DNA of 64,000 bases from Pilasporangium apinafurcum (lineage: Eukaryota; Oomycota; Peronosporomycetes; Pythiales; Pythiaceae): contig BCKE01000059.1 of the NCBI GenBank assembly GCA_001600495.1, forward strand, positions 137,575 through 201,574. The letters run 5' to 3'. Below, in pieces: positions 60,894-64,000 of this stretch (positions are counted from its first letter, which is position 1; every line of letters begins with the position of its first letter). Both the position numbers and the translations under genes were made by a program. The notes below the pieces were generated by a model that did not search any database, was not told where the DNA came from, and saw only the letters and a program-made list of their open reading frames with translations.

Positions 60894-63638
60894 TTAAAGT
60901 TGGCATTTTGGATGATCCGTGAGGTACTTGTTGAGCTCCTTGATTGTTTTCTCGCTCGGATGACCATAATTCTGCCCATTGGTGCTGACGGCAATGACTT
61001 TCGTGTCAATAATTTTCAGCAGTTCGGAAGAATTGTTCAAATCTGATCCATGGTGAGGCATGTCGATGTAATCGAAGTGGTACTTGCCGTCAGCATCGAC
61101 TTCAGCAAAGTCGCAGTTTTTGAGGACTTTAGCAATGCCACCTCCGTCTGCGTCACCAGTAAATAGCAGTCGCTTGCCCTCGAGCTCAGCTATGGCTACG
61201 GTGCCGGTGTAATTGATTGGTGAAAGTTTCTGACTGCGCGCTGCGGCCTTCTTTAGATGCGTTTTCGCTTTTTTTAAGTGACTCGTTTGGTAGCAGGATT
61301 CGAATCACGTTGTTTTCAGACAGCTCAAACTTATCGTTCTGAAGTATTTTTGTTATCAAATTAGCAACTGCCGCTTTGTCTGGATCCTTTGATTTGTCTT
61401 TTTTTTGCTTCACAAGCGAACTTAGCGATGGTGTTGGCGTGAATCCAACCTCTTGTGGAGCCACTGCTTGGCCACCGTTCGTCGTCAGCTTGCACCAAGA
61501 GATTTCGAATGGAGGGGCCTTCATTTGGAAAGTGGACCTTGCGCTGCATAAACGCCCAAAATCCACTAGCGTGATCGACGTCACCGTGCGTAAGCAGCAT
61601 GCAATCTATCGTTGGCACAAAGCGTATGTACTTCCATGCAGCGAACGTTTTCTTATCACCAATTTTAAGATCGCTGTCTTTTATAAGATAGCCACCATCG
61701 ATAATAATTATTTTCCCAGATGGTGTTTGCACGAGCGAGCAATCACCTCCTCCGACCTGGAACAGGAATAGCCGAAATTTCCCATCACCGACAGGTGTAA
61801 AATCTTCAGGGCAATTGTCATTCTCAGACGGTAATGAAAGGGTATCCGCACAGCGCTTCTGATCCCAAACGGCCAAGCGGTGCACCGGCACCTGCTTGAA
61901 AAACTCAGCGTCAAGTTTATCAATATCAAAAGTTGGAGGTGACAGGTCGTACAAGGTTGGTAAAGCACCTTGTGCTCGAATTGGGCCGTGACATGTTGGC
62001 GTGATGTATACACTTTGTCCATTTTTCGATAGCCAATAACTGACAGAATTGCGTAGACCAACCCGTTTACGCTGCTCCACGATGCACTTAAGAAAGGCTT
62101 TTTCAAATTCAAGTTCGGGTTGCTTTGTCTCATCTAACGTGACGTTCACCAGATGTGGTAGCACTTTAAGATAATAATTCATCATATTACTCGACAAGTC
62201 TTTGCCTTTTGGATCCTTCATCATGTTCGCTGCAAACAAAGTGGCATGACAGCAATTGAGCAGCAGATGAAGGCGAGGAAAGTAAGTAATGAAAGAGCGA
62301 TCGAACGCACAGCGCAAACTGTGACCAGAGTACGGCCCATCGCGGAGTTCGATGTCACCGCACTCATTCCCGTGGCCAGAGTAGGCAAAGTGCACCATGG
62401 TTCCCAAGATATGTTCGTTAAACACCGCGATTTTTTTTTCGAGCTCAGAGCTGGTTGGGTTCCACACCACACGAACACGGGTTTTCGGATTTTTACGTGG
62501 AAAAAAAGTCGTAGTCCAACTGCTCGACCGGTATTTCTGTGGGGTTGTTAACAAACTTAACAGAGTGTCTTGGACATTTAACAAAGTCCATTACAAGTGC
62601 TTTTGCGTACAACCGCGATAAGCCAACAGCTTCAGCCATATAAAAGATATCTTTGACGAGGTCTGTCTCGAGGTAAATCGGATTGCCGACAATCAGCAAG
62701 CACTCGGTCTCGATTGTCTCTATCTGCAGCATTCTTTGATGTGCTGTCTGGACATTTTTGAGAGTGGGGGCCGACAGTTTGCGCGACACTACGCGCGAGT
62801 CACGGATGGAGAACAGGATGGCATCTGGCGAAGTGCCCATATCGAAATGGGAAAAATACTTTTGCAAGAAATGTGAATTGTCGATTTTTACAAAATAAGC
62901 TATGGCCGCTCTCGTAATCTGAAAGATAGCGTTGTCAAGTCCTGTAACCGCGGTATCGCTCATGAGGAGATAGAAATCGCGCGGAGTTGTGACGCCGGCG
63001 GGATTGTCATCTCGACGGAGGTGAGAACGTTCATGTTCATGGCCATATACGCGCAGCAACATGTGTAAGATCTGTGCCTGACACGACATCTTTTCGACGG
63101 CGTTTGGATTGACGATAGCTTCGTTTATTGCGTCAAGAAGACCGTCAAGGATTTGTAAAACTCCCGAATAATTAAAGTTGGGTTCATTCGCAGGTATTTC
63201 GTCATAAGCACACGACAGCACCTCTAGGACGTGATGCACATCGGCTACAGTAGGTTGGCTGGCTACTGGTATAATTGCAGACTTGAGGATCTTGATATGA
63301 ATTTCGCGAACGCGGCAGCAGAAAGCCTTGGCTTTTTCAGAGCTTTTAATAACGACTAATGACAGATAGAGCTGTTTGCACAGGGCAGCGAGATCCAGAC
63401 GTAATCTACATACATCGCTGAGCTGATCGCGTGGGCGCTGTAGTAGCGTGAGGACTACTTCGGCGTTGATATCTTCAGTATGAGGATTGCTGGACGACGT
63501 GAGCGGCAAAAGTTTACGTACGACCTTTTGCGTTTGCAGCATGCTTGATTGATCATTACCAGAGGATCTGATTTCGCAGAGGTGTTGAACGAAGTTGTCC
63601 CATTCAGACAACGGCGGAATATCGGATTCATTCTTCAT
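60894..63638 (-). CDS. Caspase-like plus ComEC-like metallo-beta-lactamase fusion, split by three homopolymer frameshifts
   Basis: No introns seen. From the ATG at 63638 (MKNESDIPPLSEWDNF) the frame is broken at A7 62501-62507, T8 61399-61406 and T7 61269-61275. Dropping one base from each run gives a single protein of about 913 residues. Residues about 1-300: helical, unrecognised. Residues about 305-480: caspase/metacaspase-like fold with ECLLIVGNPIY, VRVVWNPTSSELEKKIAVF, HFAYSGHGN (His about 421) and HLLLNCCHATLF (Cys about 460). Residues about 590-910: metallo-beta-lactamase fold of ComEC type, FQVGGGDCSLVQTPSGK, LLTHGDVDHASG, LLFTGDADGGGI, IDMPHHGSDLNNSS. Such pairings of peptidase and hydrolase are known from prokaryotic conflict systems; role here unknown. 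Frames are otherwise stop-free, so sequencing error is likelier than decay. Confidence 0.75.
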
Positions 63639-64000
63639 TTGTAGCTTTTGGAGAAATGGGAGTCGCCGTGACTCCCATTTCTCCAAACTAGCGATGCGAG
63701 AGACTCTCGTTACAGCAACTGTATTACAACAACACAGATGCTTATAAAGTCTCTTTGTGCAACTGTAACGGTTAATTTTTACTTAAGAATGCAACGTTAA
63801 CCGTACTGCAACACTAAAAAAAGGCACTCTGGGGTTATATGCCCGCATCTGAATTTTTCACGCTTACAAAATAAAATACATGTAAATTTCAAATTGGCGA
63901 AATATATTAACAAGCAATCCGCGAGCCAACGGTGCCAGTTTTCAGTTGTTTTCCTAAACTCAAAAAATCCGCAACTGCCTTTTAGCACATAATATTTTGG
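63639..64000. other. 5' flank of the caspase-MBL gene
   Basis: Contains a 17-nt inverted repeat GGAGAAATGGGAGTCGC / CGTGACTCCCATTTCTCC around 63652-63684. No gene is seen to the window edge. Confidence 0.4.

Overview
The window comes from a compact eukaryotic nuclear genome, most likely an oomycete (stramenopile). The reasons are: short GT-AG introns (mostly about 35-120 nt), tightly packed genes on both strands, a PH-kinase, a CCT-motif protein and a RUN/RhoGAP/ELMO fusion of a kind expected in this lineage, tandem annexins, and base composition that is moderate rather than GC-rich. The species cannot be fixed from the sequence. One undetermined base (position 60424) shows that this is an assembled scaffold.

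Layout. 1-2901: motor, neck and IQ region of a myosin (minus strand, runs off the left edge). 3540-6859: a five-exon Q-rich/RG-rich protein with an N-terminal CUE/UBA-like helical segment. 7245-8230: spliceosomal cyclophilin PPIH in six exons, two of them microexons. 8480-19639: four annexin genes with the same four-exon plan, interrupted by a predicted secreted, GPI-anchor-like protein (10853-11446) and by the UFMylation/ER-phagy factor CDK5RAP3/C53 (11854-14042, minus). The first annexin carries a long PGQ/GYPPQ tail. 21354-22715: PH-domain protein kinase. 23912-26182: bifunctional P5CS (proline synthesis). 26272-28959: five-RRM ribosome biogenesis protein MRD1/RBM19. 31040-33726: DEAD-box helicase Mak5/DDX24. 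33912-36534: mitochondrial primase-helicase (Twinkle). 36675-37568: SLC25A38-type mitochondrial glycine carrier. 37757-41862: an E(z)/EZH histone methyltransferase with a long N-terminal extension. 42156-44269: golgin-84-like coiled-coil membrane protein. 44843-45747: unknown protein. 45807-48752: RUN-RhoGAP-ELMO fusion. 49051-49590: small acidic/basic protein. 49692-50561: TRIP4/ASC-1-like protein. 52578-54233: MFS transporter. 54400-56076: GPI transamidase subunit PIG-T. 56426-57436: CCT-motif protein.

From about 57.5 kb to the right edge the character changes: intronless and broken genes. There is a remnant of a Kv-beta-type aldo-keto reductase with an internal stop. Next is a frameshifted Fanzor (eukaryotic TnpB-like RuvC nuclease) cut off at the undetermined base. 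Last is a gene combining a caspase-like His/Cys domain with a ComEC-like metallo-beta-lactamase domain, readable only across three homopolymer frameshifts. This end is the accessory part of the window and the place to look for an undescribed system.

Functional links are loose, as usual in eukaryotes: ribosome biogenesis (MRD1, Mak5), mitochondria (Twinkle, SLC25A38), GPI anchoring (PIG-T and one candidate GPI-anchored substrate), and membrane traffic/cytoskeleton (myosin, annexins, golgin-84, RUN-RhoGAP-ELMO). Exon boundaries below were derived by eye from splice consensus plus reading phase; all stated totals are multiples of three.
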